Source of the DNA: an uncultured Prevotella sp.
GTDB lineage: Bacteria > Bacteroidota > Bacteroidia > Bacteroidales > Bacteroidaceae
Direction of reading: 5' to 3'
NCBI GenBank assembly: GCA_934230115.1
Contig: CAKQEI010000100.1
Location: 1-6,031 of the forward strand
DNA length: 6,031 nucleotides
Part shown: positions 5,213 to 6,031 of the stretch, piece by piece
Layout: the number at the start of each line of letters is the position of its first letter
Numbering within the stretch: position 1 is the first letter of the stretch
Position numbers and translations under genes: made by a program
Notes under the pieces: model-generated
Database searches by the model: none
Told to the model about the DNA's origin: nothing
The model's input: only the letters and a program-made list of their open reading frames with translations

Positions 5213-6031
5213 CTACTGCACCTTTCGATACTTCATCCACTCAATGTCGACAATAAGTCCCTGCTTGCGCCAATTCTTCAGCATCTGCGACACCGAGTTA
5301 CGCGAGATGTTGGCACCCTTCACAGCCATTGTGTTCTGCAAGGCCTGCTCGTAGCTGAACGTCGCGCCAAGACGCCCGTAGATGGAGTCGTTCTTGCTGA
5401 TGCGTCGGCGGTTGGCCTCTTCCCTGCCCACATACTCCCTCGACGAGAACGCCGCCTCGATGCGCTCGCGGAAGAAGTAGAGCGCGTTGTCGAGCTGATA
5501 GTCGGCAAGCACGTCGAAGGCATTGAGGAAGGCTGGCTGCTGCATCCTCACAATCATCTCCTTCCACAGCGAGGGTTGCTCCTTGAGGTGCTTCTCTGCC
5601 CCGGCAAGGCCGTGCTTGTCGATGAGCTGGCCAGCCACACGGCAGAGCATCAGGCAGGTCATCATGCGCATGGTGGTGGGGCAGATGCGGAATCGCTGGC
5701 GCGCCTTCACCTTGTCGTCGTTCTTCATAGTCTCCAGGCGCACCTGCTCAAGCCACAGCCTGCCCCTCTGCTCAAGCTTCGGCAGCGTCACTTCGCCCTG
5801 CATCAGGGGTAGCAGATGGGCTATCTGTCGGATGCGGTCGCGCTGCTTCTCGGTGAGCACGTGCAGGTTGTCGGTGAGCGGCGTGAACGTGTTGTCGGGC
5901 GTGCGCGCCAAGGCTATGCGGCTCTGGAAACCGTCGGTGTAGTTGCTCACCACACGGTAGAGGGCGTCGGGCGTGCCACACATCACCACGTTCCACAGCA
6001 GGCGGTCGATGTGCACGTTCACCGCCTCGGC
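5213..6031 (-). CDS. DUF3987-type (primase/helicase-associated) protein, C-terminal part
   Basis: The frame is open to the window edge, so this is the C-terminal 272 residues of a larger protein. The GTG codon at 6020-6022 is an internal Val. Near the start of the fragment, WNVVMCGTPDALYRVV (13-28) followed by YTDGFQSRIALAR (31-43) resembles the late part of the DUF3987 domain, where a GTP(D/N)A motif precedes a G-x-x-SR segment. A mostly helical region follows. The end (RNSVSQMLKNWRKQGLIVDI and after) looks like a winged-helix segment. In Bacteroidetes such proteins often carry an N-terminal VirE/primase-like domain and sit with HU-like, DUF4248 and amidase genes. Here a DUF5675-like protein, a membrane protein and an amidase follow on the same strand. 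The molecular role is unproven. DNA replication or mobile-element maintenance is inferred from the family. Confidence 0.72.
   Translation of the reverse strand, partial: AEAVNVHIDRLLWNVVMCGTPDALYRVVSNYTDGFQSRIALARTPDNTFTPLTDNLHVLTEKQRDRIRQIAHLLPLMQGEVTLPKLEQRGRLWLEQVRLETMKNDDKVKARQRFRICPTTMRMMTCLMLCRVAGQLIDKHGLAGAEKHLKEQPSLWKEMIVRMQQPAFLNAFDVLADYQLDNALYFFRERIEAAFSSREYVGREEANRRRISKNDSIYGRLGATFSYEQALQNTMAVKGANISRNSVSQMLKNWRKQGLIVDIEWMKYRKVQ

Noticed and set aside
4695..5354. Plus-strand 219-codon open frame
   Set aside because: It is antisense to the DUF5675-like gene and the end of the DUF3987-type gene, starts in the repeat array and shows no recognisable domain.
3500..6031. Complete prophage
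   Set aside because: Only an amidase, a possible holin-like protein and a DUF3987-type fragment are present. There are no capsid, tail, terminase or integrase genes in the window.

Overview
The window looks like the chromosome of a Bacteroidales bacterium of moderate GC content, most likely Prevotella-like. The grounds are a Na+-translocating NADH:quinone reductase (Nqr) operon of Bacteroidetes type, a MurQ with Bacteroidales-style ends, start codons mostly preceded by A-rich rather than Shine-Dalgarno sequence, and an accessory cluster (DUF3987-type protein, DUF5675-like protein, small membrane protein, T7-lysozyme-type amidase) of a sort common in that order. The species cannot be fixed from the sequence alone.

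Positions 1-2521 (+ strand) carry the end of the nqr operon: nqrD (5' end outside the window), nqrE and nqrF, separated by 13 and 18 bases. The cysteines that bind the NqrD/NqrE iron centre and the NqrF 2Fe-2S cluster are all in place, so the pump should be functional. NqrF takes electrons from NADH. NqrD and NqrE are membrane subunits that pass electrons across the membrane, coupled to Na+ export. A strong hairpin terminator (2557-2587) closes the operon.

Positions 2602-3411 (+) encode MurQ, the MurNAc-6-phosphate etherase of peptidoglycan recycling. It starts only 14 bases after the terminator hairpin, and its phosphosugar-binding loop is unusual. A second hairpin (3421-3470) ends this transcript, where it meets the minus-strand genes.

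Positions 3500-6031 (- strand) hold an accessory cluster. In transcription order it contains the C-terminal 272 residues of a DUF3987-type, primase/helicase-associated protein, a DUF5675-like protein lacking the family's His and Cys, an 88-residue two-helix membrane protein, and an Amidase_2 peptidoglycan amidase with a complete zinc site. Membrane protein plus amidase resembles a phage lysis cassette, but no phage structural genes are visible.

The spaces between these minus-strand genes are full of repeats. A 260-bp, nearly symmetric palindromic element with 33-bp inverted ends (31/33 identical) separates the membrane protein from the amidase. A 7-bp-period array (TTTTGAA/TTTTGAG) of about 260 bp, with inserted 5-bp-stem/3-nt-loop hairpins, separates the DUF5675-like gene from the membrane protein and runs into both coding ends. 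A degenerate 9-bp tandem repeat lies just after the DUF3987-type gene. These repeats are the least ordinary part of the window.
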